From Arthrobacter sp. QXT-31 (GTDB lineage: Bacteria > Actinomycetota > Actinomycetes > Actinomycetales > Micrococcaceae): 64,000 nt of DNA. The stretch covers positions 3,286,001 through 3,350,000 of the forward strand of contig NZ_CP019304.1 of the NCBI RefSeq assembly GCF_001969265.1, read 5' to 3'. The notes under the pieces are model-generated. The model worked only from the letters and a program-made list of their open reading frames with translations. It made no database searches and had not been told where the DNA came from. A program made the position numbers and the translations under genes. Below are positions 16,722 through 25,292 of the stretch, in pieces (within the stretch, counting starts at the first letter, position 1; each line of letters opens with the position of its first letter).

Positions 16722-16870
16722 GCTTCCTCACCTCCTGTCGCCTGCACGCCAACGCTTCCTCACTTCCTATCGCCCGCGACCAAATGCTCGCAGCTGCACG
16801 TGAGGGAGCGTCGGGCTGGAGGCGGCTAAAGCTGAGGGAGCGTCGGGCTGGAGGCGATCATAGCTGCGGG
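16722..16870. repeat. 32-nt-period repeat cluster upstream of the glycosyltransferase
   Basis: Two imperfect 32-nt units begin GCTTCCTCAC at 16722 and 16754. Further right, two near-identical 32-nt units begin TGAGGGAGCGTCGGGCTGG at 16801 and 16833, with a partial third at 16865. The left units are roughly inverted relative to the right ones (CTTCCTCAC versus GTGAGGGAG). There are no unique spacers, so it is not CRISPR. Confidence 0.7.
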
Positions 16871-16950
16871 AGCGCTGGCCGCATCTTGCGCCGCAGGGCG
16901 CAGGAGTCCCACCTCTGTTCCTGAAGGGTTGCAGGCCCTAAGCTCCACCC

Positions 16951-18222
16951 ATGGCTTCAGTCATCGTTTGCAGCGGGCCGCACGACGGCCACGTATCGCC
17001 CATGCTCGGAGTGGCCCGGCAGCTGATGGACCGCGGACACAAGGTGAGGTTCCTGACCGGCCCCAAATACGAGGACGCGGTCAAGGCCAGCGGCGCCGAG
17101 TTCCTGGCTCTGGGGCCGGGCGCGGACGGGCAGCCGCAAAACAGCAATGCGACCGGGCTGCAGGCGATCCGCGACGGCGTGAAGATGCTCATCATCGACC
17201 CGGCCGAGGGCCAGTACGTGCCGCTCACCGCCGCCATTGCCGCCGAGCACACGGACGCCGTCCTCGCGGAGATCAGCTTCATGGCGGCCTCCATCCTCAC
17301 CCGTCAGCCCCGGGACAGCCGACCTCCGGTCATCGCCTGCGGCATCCTCCCCCTGACCCTGTCCAGCCCGGACTGCGCACCCTTCGGACTCGGGCTGCCG
17401 CCCGGAACCGGGCCAGTTTCCCGCCTGCGGAACAGGACGCTGAACTGGCTCGTGGCCAACGTCGCGCTCAAGGACACGCAGCGGCAGGTGGACCGGCGGA
17501 TGCGCGAGCTGGGCGGGGTGGGCCTGAACGGCGACTTCTTCCTCGACTGGGCACGCAACGCCGACCTCTATGCCCAGTTCACCGTGGAGGAGTTTGAGTA
17601 CCCGCGCTCGGATGCCCCGGACACCCTCCGCTTCTTCGGACCCATGGCCCGGCATGCCGCCTCGGCATCGGTGACCCCGAAGCCGGACTGGTGGGGTGAA
17701 CTGGACGGCTCCCGCCCGGTGGTCTACGTGACGCAGGGGACCGTCTCCAACGAGGACTTCACCGCCCTGGTGGGCCCTGCACTGGAGGGCCTTGCGGGGG
17801 AGGACGTCACCGTCGTGGTCAGCACCGGACGCCGTCCGCTGTCAGCGCTTCCGCCGCTTCCGGCCAATGCCTGCGCCGCGGAGTTCCTGCCGGACGCGGA
17901 GCTCATGCCGAAGGTCGCCGTTTACGTCACGAACGGCGGCTACGGCGGCCTCCACTACGCCATGGAAAACGGCGTGCCCATCGTGGTCGCCGGGGACACC
18001 GAGGACAAACCGGAGGGGGCTGCCCGGGTGGCCTGGGCCGGCGTCGGACTTAACCTCAAAACGGGACGGCCCAAGCCGGAGGCGATCCGCGAAGCCGTGC
18101 GGAAGATCCTGGGTGACGGCCGGTACCGGGCCGGGAGCCAGCGGATCGGGGCTGCCATCAAGGCTTCACCGGGAGTGGACGGGCTGATCGACGAGATGGA
18201 AGCGATGCTGCGGAAGGAGTGA
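16951..18222 (+). CDS. GT1-family glycosyltransferase (MGT/UGT type)
   Basis: This 423-aa protein has a GT-B fold: an N-terminal acceptor domain starting VIVCSGPHDGHVSPML and a C-terminal nucleotide-sugar domain with VYVTQGTVSN, a PDAELMPKV segment and NGGYGGLHYAMENGVPIVVAGDTEDK. The latter is a variant of the GT1 donor-binding signature (usually H-G-G-x-G-S/T). Here the usual His before the two glycines is Asn (TNGGYGG), also seen in some MGT members. Such enzymes glucosylate small hydrophobic molecules. It overlaps or abuts the methyltransferase gene at 18228, so both may modify the same compound. The ribosome site is weak. Confidence 0.85.
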   Translation: MASVIVCSGPHDGHVSPMLGVARQLMDRGHKVRFLTGPKYEDAVKASGAEFLALGPGADGQPQNSNATGLQAIRDGVKMLIIDPAEGQYVPLTAAIAAEHTDAVLAEISFMAASILTRQPRDSRPPVIACGILPLTLSSPDCAPFGLGLPPGTGPVSRLRNRTLNWLVANVALKDTQRQVDRRMRELGGVGLNGDFFLDWARNADLYAQFTVEEFEYPRSDAPDTLRFFGPMARHAASASVTPKPDWWGELDGSRPVVYVTQGTVSNEDFTALVGPALEGLAGEDVTVVVSTGRRPLSALPPLPANACAAEFLPDAELMPKVAVYVTNGGYGGLHYAMENGVPIVVAGDTEDKPEGAARVAWAGVGLNLKTGRPKPEAIREAVRKILGDGRYRAGSQRIGAAIKASPGVDGLIDEMEAMLRKE

Positions 18223-18227
18223 ACGGC

Positions 18228-18887
18228 ATGGACGGTCCAGGGAACGGCAGCGATGCGCTGAAGCGGCTCCAGCACCCGCGCTTCGCCCGCGCGTACGCGC
18301 GCGCGGTCGGGCAGATGAACCGCCGCGGCGCCACGGAAAACCGCCGCCGCGTGCTGGCCGGCCTGCACGGGACGGTCATTGAGGTCGGCGCCGGTGACGG
18401 ATCGGCCTTTGCGCTCTACCCGTCGGCAGTCACCCGCGTCCTGGCCCTCGAGCCCGACGATTACCTCAGAAGTCTCGCCCTGGACCGCGCCGCCACGGCC
18501 GCCGTGCCGGTGACGGTGTTGCCTGCCGCGGCCGAGCGTATCCCGGCCGACGACGGCAGCGCGGATGCCGTCGTCGCCAGCCTTGTGCTGTGCAGCGTCG
18601 CTGACCAGGCTGCCGCCCTCGCGGAGATCCGGCGCGTCCTGCGCCCGGGCGGGACCCTTGCCTACTACGAGCATGTCCGCTCCGAGCGCCCCGTCCTGGC
18701 CGCCGTGGAAGACCTTCTCACCCCGGCATGGCGGCGCATTGCCGGAGGATGCCACCTTAACCGGGACACCCTCGGCTCCATCATTGAGGCCGGATTCACC
18801 ATCCAGGACAACCAGCGGTTCGGCTTCTCCGTCCAGGCCCTGACCCCTCCCGTGGCGCATATCCTCGGCCACGCGACGCGGTCCTGA
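18228..18887 (+). CDS. class I SAM-dependent methyltransferase (UbiE-like)
   Basis: This 219-aa methyltransferase has motif I VIEVGAGDGSAF, acidic loop ALEPDD, motif II region DGSADAVVASLVLCSV and motif III RVLRPGGTLAYYEHV. The LRPGGTLAYYEHVR segment resembles the methyltransferase-11 group related to AS3MT/METTL7-like enzymes. The ATG at 18228 is preferred over GTG at 18219 because AAGGAG stands eight bases upstream. It starts 5 bp after the glycosyltransferase stop, so the two are co-translated. Substrate unknown. Confidence 0.85.
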   Translation: MDGPGNGSDALKRLQHPRFARAYARAVGQMNRRGATENRRRVLAGLHGTVIEVGAGDGSAFALYPSAVTRVLALEPDDYLRSLALDRAATAAVPVTVLPAAAERIPADDGSADAVVASLVLCSVADQAAALAEIRRVLRPGGTLAYYEHVRSERPVLAAVEDLLTPAWRRIAGGCHLNRDTLGSIIEAGFTIQDNQRFGFSVQALTPPVAHILGHATRS

Positions 18888-18945
18888 AATCTCGGTGATT
18901 GAGGTGCCGTCTGGTGGTTGAGCTTGCCGAAATCAGCCCCGCCAG

Positions 18946-19272
18946 GCTGGCGCTCGTCCTTTCGCCACAAAAGGCCGCCCAGCAAGCAAGTCAGGCGGCC
19001 CTTTTGGGTAATCGGTGAAGCCAAGCGGCCCTTATTGGTAAATCGGCAGGCTTCGTCTGAAGAGCAGTGCCGACTCGCAACGACCAGCCACGAGGCTTCG
19101 ACAGGCTCACCACCCGGCGGTTCCGGTCCGCTTTCCGGCCGGCGCTCGCGCTTTCGCCAAAAAAGGCCGCCCAGCAAGCGAGCTAGGCGGCCCTTTTGGG
19201 TAATTCGGTGAAGCCAAGCGGCCCCTATTGGTAAATCGGCAGGCCTCGGCTGAAGAGCAGTGCCGACTCGCA
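18946..19272. repeat. duplicated ~120-134-bp terminator-bearing unit
   Basis: Copy A (18946-19079) and copy B (about 19137-19272) are direct repeats with few differences. Each carries a hairpin AAAAGGCCGCC...GGCGGCCCTTTT, then GGTGAAGCCAAGCGGCCC, a TTGGTAAATCGGCAGG block and GAAGAGCAGTGCCGACTCGCA. Between them lies CTTCGACAGGCTCA, the inverse of GTTGAGCTTGCCGAA at 18916. Read leftward, copy B ends its hairpin in TTTTTT and would terminate the transporter gene at 19285; read rightward, copy A serves the methyltransferase gene. Confidence 0.85.
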
Positions 19273-19284
19273 GCTGATCGGAAG

Positions 19285-20583
19285 CTATCCGATGAGGGTG
19301 GTGATGAGCCGGATGGATGAGGCCACGATGGCCACCATGCCAATGATTCCGAACAGGTTCTGCCACCAGCTGTTGCGGAGTTCGCCCATGACGGCTGCCT
19401 TGTTGCTCATGATGAACAGCAGGGCGCCGAGCAGCGGGGCGATGAGAACGGTCAGCGATTGCGCGATGACGATCAGGCCGACCGGTGACGTCTGGAACGT
19501 GAGGGTGACGACGAGCCCGAATGCAAGGATGACGCCGGTGACGATGCGGGCAGCGGGCGACCCTGCATTCGCACCCCGGCCCATGGCGTCGGAGAACATG
19601 GTGCCGCCCGCCGTGGCATTGGCGATCATCGAGGAGAATGCCGCGCCGGAGAGGCCCAGGGCGAAGAGCATGGACCCGACGGGACCGGCAAGGGGTTCGA
19701 AGACCGAAGCCAGGGCTCCGATGGACGCGGCGTCCCCACCTGTTTTGCCGAGGACTGCGGCGGCAACGAGGATCACGAGGGCGGTCATGATGCCGGGAGC
19801 GACAATCCCCGGGATTGTGTCGACGAGCGTGATGTCCCGGTAGTCGGCGCGGGTGCGCTTGTTCTCCTTGATGCCGTAGGAGGTGTAGAAGGCGGCGTTG
19901 ATGGAGAAGTTGGTTCCCACCAGGGCGACGATGAGGATTTCGCTGCCGGCAGGCAGGGTTGGAACCGCTCCTTCAAGCGCACGGTACCAGTCCGGCTGGG
20001 CGACGACGGCGCTGGCGATGAACGCGACGGCCATGAGTGCGACGATGGCCAGGAGCGCTTTTTCGATGATGCCGTAGACGTTCCGGAACGCGAGGACGAA
20101 GGCGACGGCGGCTGTGCAGGCTACGGTCCAGAGGACAGGTGATCCGCCGAAAACCAGGGACAGGCCCAGGCCCGAGCCGGCCGCGTTGCCGACGGAGAAC
20201 ATCAGGGTGATGCCAAAGACGCCAACCCCGGCCAGGACGCCCACCGGCCTGCCCAGGTGTTCCTTGATGGATGTGATCAGGGAGGACGGTGTGGCGATGC
20301 CGAGCCGGACGCTCATGTCGGTGAAGAAGATCATCAGGATGGTGGAGACGGCGATGACCCAGACCAGGGTGTAGTCGAAGCGGCTGCCGGCCTGCACCGC
20401 GGTGGTGAGGTTGCCGGGGCCGAACTGCCAGGCGCCGACGACGAAGGCGGGGCCCATCAGGGCCAAGTAGCCCAGGAAGGTGCGGCGCTTTGGTGTGGTG
20501 GCGGCGGGCTGGTTTCCTTGCTGGGTTGCCATCTGTTCTTCCCTGTGACCTGTGCGGGTGATGGTCTTATTCTGCTCGCGCAT
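19285..20583 (-). CDS. Nramp-fold transporter lacking canonical metal-binding residues
   Basis: This polytopic membrane protein (432 aa, about 11 hydrophobic helices) aligns to Nramp/MntH transporters along its length (FGYxLLWV-like FDYTLVWV, GIATPSS). In helix 1 the metal-binding DPGN is GPGN (residues 55-58), so the ligand Asp is Gly55. In helix 6 the A-T-V-M-P-H motif is T-N-F-S-I-N (224-229), so both the Met and His ligands are lost. Metal import is therefore unlikely and another substrate is expected. The ATG at 20583 follows AAGGAGGA. It lies downstream of a DapA-like lyase in one leftward operon with a LacI-type operator, so an organic acid, sugar acid or amino acid is plausible; this is inference. 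Confidence 0.82.
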   Translation of the reverse strand: MREQNKTITRTGHREEQMATQQGNQPAATTPKRRTFLGYLALMGPAFVVGAWQFGPGNLTTAVQAGSRFDYTLVWVIAVSTILMIFFTDMSVRLGIATPSSLITSIKEHLGRPVGVLAGVGVFGITLMFSVGNAAGSGLGLSLVFGGSPVLWTVACTAAVAFVLAFRNVYGIIEKALLAIVALMAVAFIASAVVAQPDWYRALEGAVPTLPAGSEILIVALVGTNFSINAAFYTSYGIKENKRTRADYRDITLVDTIPGIVAPGIMTALVILVAAAVLGKTGGDAASIGALASVFEPLAGPVGSMLFALGLSGAAFSSMIANATAGGTMFSDAMGRGANAGSPAARIVTGVILAFGLVVTLTFQTSPVGLIVIAQSLTVLIAPLLGALLFIMSNKAAVMGELRNSWWQNLFGIIGMVAIVASSIRLITTLIG

Positions 20584-20656
20584 CGGCGAGTCCTCCTTAT
20601 ACAGCAACGGTGCTGGGGGTCGTCGTTGACCGGGGTGGAGTGTAAAGAGTTTTGGC

Positions 20657-20687
20657 TACGGGTGGCGGGCAGTGCCCGCCACCCGTA
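20657..20687. terminator. intercistronic hairpin between lyase and transporter genes
   Basis: Perfect 15-nt arms (starting TACGGGTGGCGGGCA) surround a single central base, about 70 bp before the transporter start. No T-run follows on the minus strand, so it is more likely an mRNA-stabilising or attenuating hairpin than a full terminator. Confidence 0.6.
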
Positions 20688-20719
20688 TGGATCCTTGGTT
20701 GCCCCTGTGGGGCCGGGGA

Positions 20720-21661
20720 TCAGACGGCAGCGGTGGCGGAGACCTTGCCGATGTTTGCGGCGGCGAAGGCTTCCGCGATTTCGGTGTTGGCGCCCGCGGG
20801 CAGGGGCAGGAGCGGAGTGCGCACTGTGGCGTGGTCCAGAATGCCGCGGTTCACGAGGCCCCACTTCAAGGCGACGGTGCCCTCCATGTGGGACCCGCGG
20901 TGGTAAACGTTCTGGGTCACCGGCAGCAGCCGCTGATGAATTGCGTGGGCACGCTTGTAGTCCTGCGCTTTGCCGGCTTCGATCAGTTCGACGAGCAGTT
21001 CGGGGGCGATGTTGCCGTAGCCGACGAGCAGACCGTCGACATCGAACATGGTCGGCAGCAGGTACTCGTCATGGCAGGACAGTATCTGCAGCTCGGGGTA
21101 CGCGGCGCGCAGCGCGGGGATCTCGGTGTACCACCGGCGCATGTTCCGGACACCGTTCTTCGTGGCAAAGACGCCCTCCTGGCCGGCGATCTCCAGCTGA
21201 GTGTCGAGGTCGTAGGTGGCCTTGGTGTTGTCGGGGTACTGGAAGAGGATCAGCGGCAGGCCGGACTCTTCGTAGATCTCCTGGTAGCGCGACTGTGGGG
21301 CACCCTTCTGGTAGCCGAAGCGCAGCCACCCGTGCGAGGGGTAGACAAGACCAGCTGACGCGCCGGCCTCAACGGCCTTCTTGGCCTCGAGGGCCGCGGT
21401 CTTGTTGCCCTCCTTCGTGATGCCCGCCACGACCGGTACACGGCCGTCGGTGGACGCCACGAACGCGCGGATAACGTCCAGCTGCTCCTCTTCGGTAAGG
21501 AACGTGCCTTCGCCGGCGTGCCCCAGAACGACGAGGCTCTTCACGCCCTCAATCGATCCGAGCCACGAACCCAGACGCTGGATCGCAGCGAAGTCGACAG
21601 CGCCATCTTCGGTGAACGGGGTGACGGGAGCGGGGCTGAGGCCGCGGAGATCGAGTGTCAT
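20720..21661 (-). CDS. dihydrodipicolinate synthase/N-acetylneuraminate lyase family protein
   Basis: This TIM-barrel class I aldolase/lyase (313 aa) has SPAPVTPFTEDGAVDF at the N-terminus, GHAGEGTFLTEEE (the G-x-x-G-E substrate-carboxylate site), Tyr in LFQYPDNT, and a Schiff-base Lys in VFATKNGVRN. It should cleave or condense a pyruvate-type keto acid. True DapA usually has GTTGE and a nearby lysine operon, neither present. The ATG at 21661 follows AAGGTAGAAG. It is the first gene of the operon with the Nramp-fold transporter, divergent from a LacI regulator, so the set looks like uptake and cleavage of a specific substrate. The substrate is unknown. Confidence 0.85.
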   Translation of the reverse strand: MTLDLRGLSPAPVTPFTEDGAVDFAAIQRLGSWLGSIEGVKSLVVLGHAGEGTFLTEEEQLDVIRAFVASTDGRVPVVAGITKEGNKTAALEAKKAVEAGASAGLVYPSHGWLRFGYQKGAPQSRYQEIYEESGLPLILFQYPDNTKATYDLDTQLEIAGQEGVFATKNGVRNMRRWYTEIPALRAAYPELQILSCHDEYLLPTMFDVDGLLVGYGNIAPELLVELIEAGKAQDYKRAHAIHQRLLPVTQNVYHRGSHMEGTVALKWGLVNRGILDHATVRTPLLPLPAGANTEIAEAFAAANIGKVSATAAV

Positions 21662-21709
21662 TTCTTCTACCTTCTTGTCTTCTTCGATGGTCGGCAGTCC
21701 CGCTGTTTG

Positions 21710-21778
21710 TGAAAACGTTTGCGGGAACGTTTTCAAGTTTGCAACGTGGTCCAGGTCACTGTCAAGAGAACGTTTTCA
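21710..21778. promoter_or_regulatory. lyase promoter with LacI-type operators
   Basis: TGAAAACGTT (21710-21719) and AACGTTTTCA (21726-21735) form one inverted pair separated by 6 nt, and a third AACGTTTTCA lies at 21769-21778. On the minus strand a TTGACA -35 (21759-21764) lies between them with GCAAAC about 17 nt downstream. Sites therefore bracket the lyase promoter and lie in the leader of the divergent lacI gene, so repression with possible looping and autoregulation is expected. Confidence 0.72.
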
Positions 21779-21831
21779 TCCGGGAGGAAATAGAGTGTCT
21801 TTCAGGACAATCCCTGCAGAGGAGCATCGCT

Positions 21832-22851
21832 ATGGAACCCGCAGGCGCAGCCGCGAACGTCACCCTTAAGGACGTTGCCGCGGCCAGTGGAGTGAGCATC
21901 TCCACCGCCAGCCGCGCACTCGACGAACGCGGCACAGCTTCCAGGTCCGCGGCCGCCGCGCACGTCCGCAAGGTCGCGGAGGAACTGGGCTACCGCCGCA
22001 ACTCGTTTGCCTCGAGCCTGCGCCGGGGCGAGACACGCACCTTGGGCGTCCTGGTGCCGCGCCTGAGCGACACGGTGATGGCCCTGATGTTCGAAGAGCT
22101 GGAACGCGCCGCCGCGGACCGCGGCTACTTTGCCATGGTCGCCACCAGCGGAGACGAGCCGGACGACGAGCGGCGCGCCGCCGAAACCCTGCTGGACCGC
22201 AATGTGGACGGTCTGATCCTGGCCACCGCCCGTCTGGATGACGAGCTGCCCCGCCTCCTGCGCCAGCGCCGGGTGGCCCACGTACTAGTGCTTCGCACAG
22301 ACGGGGTCAGTCCGTCCGCACTGGGAGACGACGATACCGGCGGTTACCTGGCCGTGCGGCACCTGATTGATCTCGGGCACCGGGACATCGCCGTCGTCAC
22401 GGGGCCGTCTTTCACGTCCACAGCGAATGCACGTTTGGCGGGCGCCCGGAGGGCCATGCAGGAAGCCGGCATTGAACTGCCGGAAAAGTGGAGCCTCGCC
22501 GCCGGCTACGGCATCGAAAACGGCTTCTCCGCCGGAGAGTCGCTGCTGAGCGGAGACGCCGCGGAACGCCCCACTGCGATTTTCGCCGCGAACGACAACA
22601 TCGCCATGGGCATCATGGCCGCTGCCCACCGCTACCGGCTGAGCATCGGAGGGGACCTGTCGCTGGTCGGATACAACGACATCCCCCTGGCGTCCCGGCT
22701 TCCTACCCCGCTGACCTCGGTCCGGGTTCCGCTGGCCCAGATCGCCAGGACCGCCATCGATCTCATCATCGATCCGGACAAGGAGCCGCGGGTGAGCAGG
22801 TCCATGCCCACCCTCATTCCCCGCGAGTCCAGTGGACATCCCCGGGCGTAG
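21832..22851 (+). CDS. LacI-family transcriptional regulator
   Basis: This 339-aa repressor has an N-terminal LacI HTH (VTLKDVAAASGVSISTASRA, hinge RRNSFASSL) and a periplasmic-binding-protein-like effector domain (TLGVLVPRLSDTVMALMFE, DGLILATARLD, HRDIAVVTGP, PTAIFAANDNIAMG). The ATG at 21832 follows AGAGGAG and starts the HTH; longer in-frame extensions upstream run over the operators. It is divergent from the lyase and transporter and is the obvious regulator of both. The flavin monooxygenase follows after only 9 bp. Confidence 0.9.
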   Translation: MEPAGAAANVTLKDVAAASGVSISTASRALDERGTASRSAAAAHVRKVAEELGYRRNSFASSLRRGETRTLGVLVPRLSDTVMALMFEELERAAADRGYFAMVATSGDEPDDERRAAETLLDRNVDGLILATARLDDELPRLLRQRRVAHVLVLRTDGVSPSALGDDDTGGYLAVRHLIDLGHRDIAVVTGPSFTSTANARLAGARRAMQEAGIELPEKWSLAAGYGIENGFSAGESLLSGDAAERPTAIFAANDNIAMGIMAAAHRYRLSIGGDLSLVGYNDIPLASRLPTPLTSVRVPLAQIARTAIDLIIDPDKEPRVSRSMPTLIPRESSGHPRA

Positions 22852-22860
22852 CGGCCGGCC

Positions 22861-24042
22861 ATGAAGGCCATCGTGGTCGGGGCGGGCATCGCCGGGCTCG
22901 TCGTGGCCCGGCAATTGGGCCTTGCGGGCTGGGATGTCGTGGTCCTGGAAAAGTCGGACGGACCCCGTCCGGACGGTTACATGATGGATTTCTTTGGCCC
23001 CGGAGTGGAGGCGGCAGAGGCGATTGGGCTCTACCCGCGGCTGGCGGCGGCCGCGTACCGCGTGGAGGCGGCCGAGTACGCGGACGTGGACGGGCATCCC
23101 ACTGCACGCCTGGACTATGCGAAGTTTTCCCGCCTTGCCGGCGGAAAGGTCCTCACGCTCATGCGCCCCGACATGGAACATGCCGCGTTGGCCGCACTCG
23201 ACGACGTCCCGCCGGGCCGCGTCCGGGTCCGCTACGGCACACGCGTTTCCCGCACGTGGACCAATGACGACGGCGGGCATGTGTGGGTCAGCGGCCCAGA
23301 GAACACCGTGCTGGACGGAGACGTCCTCATCGGGGCCGACGGCATCCACTCCGAGGTCCGCGCCGGCGTGTTCGGCCCGGAAAGTGCCTACCTGCGTCCC
23401 TTGGGCATGCGCGCCGCCGCGTTCGTGGTCACCGATGCCGGCCTCAATGAGCGCTTTCGGAACCGGTTCGTGCTGACCGACAGCATCGGCCGGACGGCCG
23501 GGATCTACGGGCTCCGGGCCGACGAGGTGGCAGCATTCCTCGTCTACCGGGACGGGCCTTTGCCGGACGCCGGAATACGGACAACCCAGGAACGGCTCAG
23601 CCGCGAATTCAGCGATCTGGGAACCCACATGGACAGGCTTCTGGAGCTCTGTCCGGAGCATCCGTACGACGACGTCGTCGCCCAGATCGTCATGCCTTCC
23701 TGGCATAAGGGGCAGGCGGTGCTGGTGGGCGATGCCTGCGGCGCGGTTTCCCTCCTTGCCGGCCAGGGCGGATCACTTGCGGTTGCCGGGGCCACGCTCC
23801 TTGGCCAAGTCCTCGGCCCGGTGGACTCCCCGCAGGGCATCGCACCGGCGCTCGAAGCGTTCGAGCAGCGCTGGCGGCCGGTGGTCGCCACAGCGCAGGC
23901 GTCCGGGAGGCGGGCTGCCTCAACATTCCTCCCCGCCAACCGCACCCAGCGCTTCGTCCGGCGGGCGGTCATCCGGGCGACCCGCGTGCCAGGAATCGAC
24001 CGGTTGGTGGCCCGGCAGGTTTTGCGGACCGTCGCCAAGTAG
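22861..24042 (+). CDS. FAD-dependent class A monooxygenase
   Basis: This 393-aa flavoprotein of the p-hydroxybenzoate-hydroxylase fold has an N-terminal GAGIAGL dinucleotide site, a GADGIHSEVR (DG) motif and GDACGAVSLLAGQG (GD motif) for FAD. Members include TetX-like and aromatic or polyketide hydroxylases. It lies 9 bp after lacI in the same direction and is probably co-transcribed with it. No ferredoxin or reductase partner is needed by this class. Substrate unknown. Confidence 0.85.
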   Translation: MKAIVVGAGIAGLVVARQLGLAGWDVVVLEKSDGPRPDGYMMDFFGPGVEAAEAIGLYPRLAAAAYRVEAAEYADVDGHPTARLDYAKFSRLAGGKVLTLMRPDMEHAALAALDDVPPGRVRVRYGTRVSRTWTNDDGGHVWVSGPENTVLDGDVLIGADGIHSEVRAGVFGPESAYLRPLGMRAAAFVVTDAGLNERFRNRFVLTDSIGRTAGIYGLRADEVAAFLVYRDGPLPDAGIRTTQERLSREFSDLGTHMDRLLELCPEHPYDDVVAQIVMPSWHKGQAVLVGDACGAVSLLAGQGGSLAVAGATLLGQVLGPVDSPQGIAPALEAFEQRWRPVVATAQASGRRAASTFLPANRTQRFVRRAVIRATRVPGIDRLVARQVLRTVAK

Positions 24043-24049
24043 GGCCTTG

Positions 24050-25093
24050 CTAGGGAGCGGAACGCGAACCTTCGTCCGTTTGCGAGCCCGACGTCGGAAC
24101 GAACCTCCAGTCGAAGGACCCGTCGGGCCGGAGCGTCATCCGGAGGAAGCCGTGAGTGTCGCTGAACCGCTTCTCGATGTACGGCGGATCGCTGGTGAAT
24201 GGCCGGAGACCGATGCCTCCCGTGGAAACCTGGAACGCCGTCATGCCGTCCTCGACGCACTTGTCCTCGTTGTTCACCGGGCATGAGCGTTCGTAATTGT
24301 GCTGTGAGCCGGACAGGGTGAGCCGCACCCGGTGCTTCCACATCACGTCAATCCATGGTTTGTGCTCGGCGGCCCGTTCATGTGACTTCGTGTTCGACGT
24401 GAAGTAGGGCTCGTGGTACACGACCGCCAGGTGCTTACCCGCCGCCTTCGCCGCGGCGAGGTCGTCATCCAGCCACTTCGTCAACGCCCGGGCCTCTCCC
24501 TGGTTGTACCGCCAGTGCGCGGACGACAGGAAGGCGAAGTGCCAGTTCCCGAAGTCCTTCGAGTACGGTTTCCCGTTCCTGATGAACCCGCGCTCCTTGT
24601 TGATGGCGGCCTTGTCCGCGTTGCCCGGGCACTGGCCGTTCATGAAGTTATCGAGGTCTTCGTTCCGCCCGGGTTCCCAGTCATGGTTGGGTGCGGACAC
24701 CCAGTACAACTTGGGTTTCGTTCCACCCCAAAGCGGCGTCCAGTAGTCCACATAGTCCTTGCAGTACGCGGTGTCGTACTGGAAGTCGCCGAGCCCCATG
24801 AACGCGTCAATCTCGTTGTTCTCCACCAGTTTGGTGATGGCCGCACCGTTCCGTCCGGAGGGGCTGTCCGGATCGGTCGTCCTTGGGCCGTTCATGTCGC
24901 CGACAGCAGCGATCCTCACGTCACCCTCGTGGACGGCGGTCTGGGTGGGAGCCGGTGGCGTGGCGAGGGTCGTCGTCGGTTCCGGCGCAACGGTGCCATT
25001 CCCGCCGCCGAACGCGAGGAAAAGGGCCCAGAGACCGGCTGCGCCCAGGAGGACAGCGGCGACTACAGCGATGACAACACGGTTGCGACGCAT
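24050..25093 (-). CDS. membrane-anchored metallophosphoesterase
   Basis: This protein (347 aa) has an N-terminal transmembrane anchor (MRRNRVVIAVVAAVLLGAAG) and a Pro/Thr-rich linker, then a calcineurin-like phosphoesterase domain outside the cell. Metal-site motifs are VGDMNG, GLGDFQYD, PNHDWEPG (in place of the usual GNHD), VYHEPYF and SGSQHNYER, the last resembling purple-acid-phosphatase-like enzymes. GGGAGGC precedes the ATG at 25093. Four or more cysteines suggest disulfides. It stops 7 bp from the monooxygenase stop (convergent). Probably an extracellular phosphatase; substrate unknown. Confidence 0.85.
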   Translation of the reverse strand: MRRNRVVIAVVAAVLLGAAGLWALFLAFGGGNGTVAPEPTTTLATPPAPTQTAVHEGDVRIAAVGDMNGPRTTDPDSPSGRNGAAITKLVENNEIDAFMGLGDFQYDTAYCKDYVDYWTPLWGGTKPKLYWVSAPNHDWEPGRNEDLDNFMNGQCPGNADKAAINKERGFIRNGKPYSKDFGNWHFAFLSSAHWRYNQGEARALTKWLDDDLAAAKAAGKHLAVVYHEPYFTSNTKSHERAAEHKPWIDVMWKHRVRLTLSGSQHNYERSCPVNNEDKCVEDGMTAFQVSTGGIGLRPFTSDPPYIEKRFSDTHGFLRMTLRPDGSFDWRFVPTSGSQTDEGSRSAP

Positions 25094-25292
25094 GGGGCGT
25101 GCCTCCCGTCGTAGGGTGCGGAGTATTTTACTCCGGGCGACTGGGGTCCACCCGGTACATCTGGCTTCGAGTGTAGAACAGCCCGTACTGCGCCGGAGCG
25201 CCACCACGGCAACGTTCCACTGTTTTCCCAACCTTGCGCGCGTACGCTCCTGTGAGCTTGTGAAGTCGCGGCCCTACGACAGGAGAGGTGCC

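Noticed and set aside
16722..16870. CRISPR array
   Set aside because: The period is 32 nt but there are no unique spacers, the units differ, and no cas genes are present.
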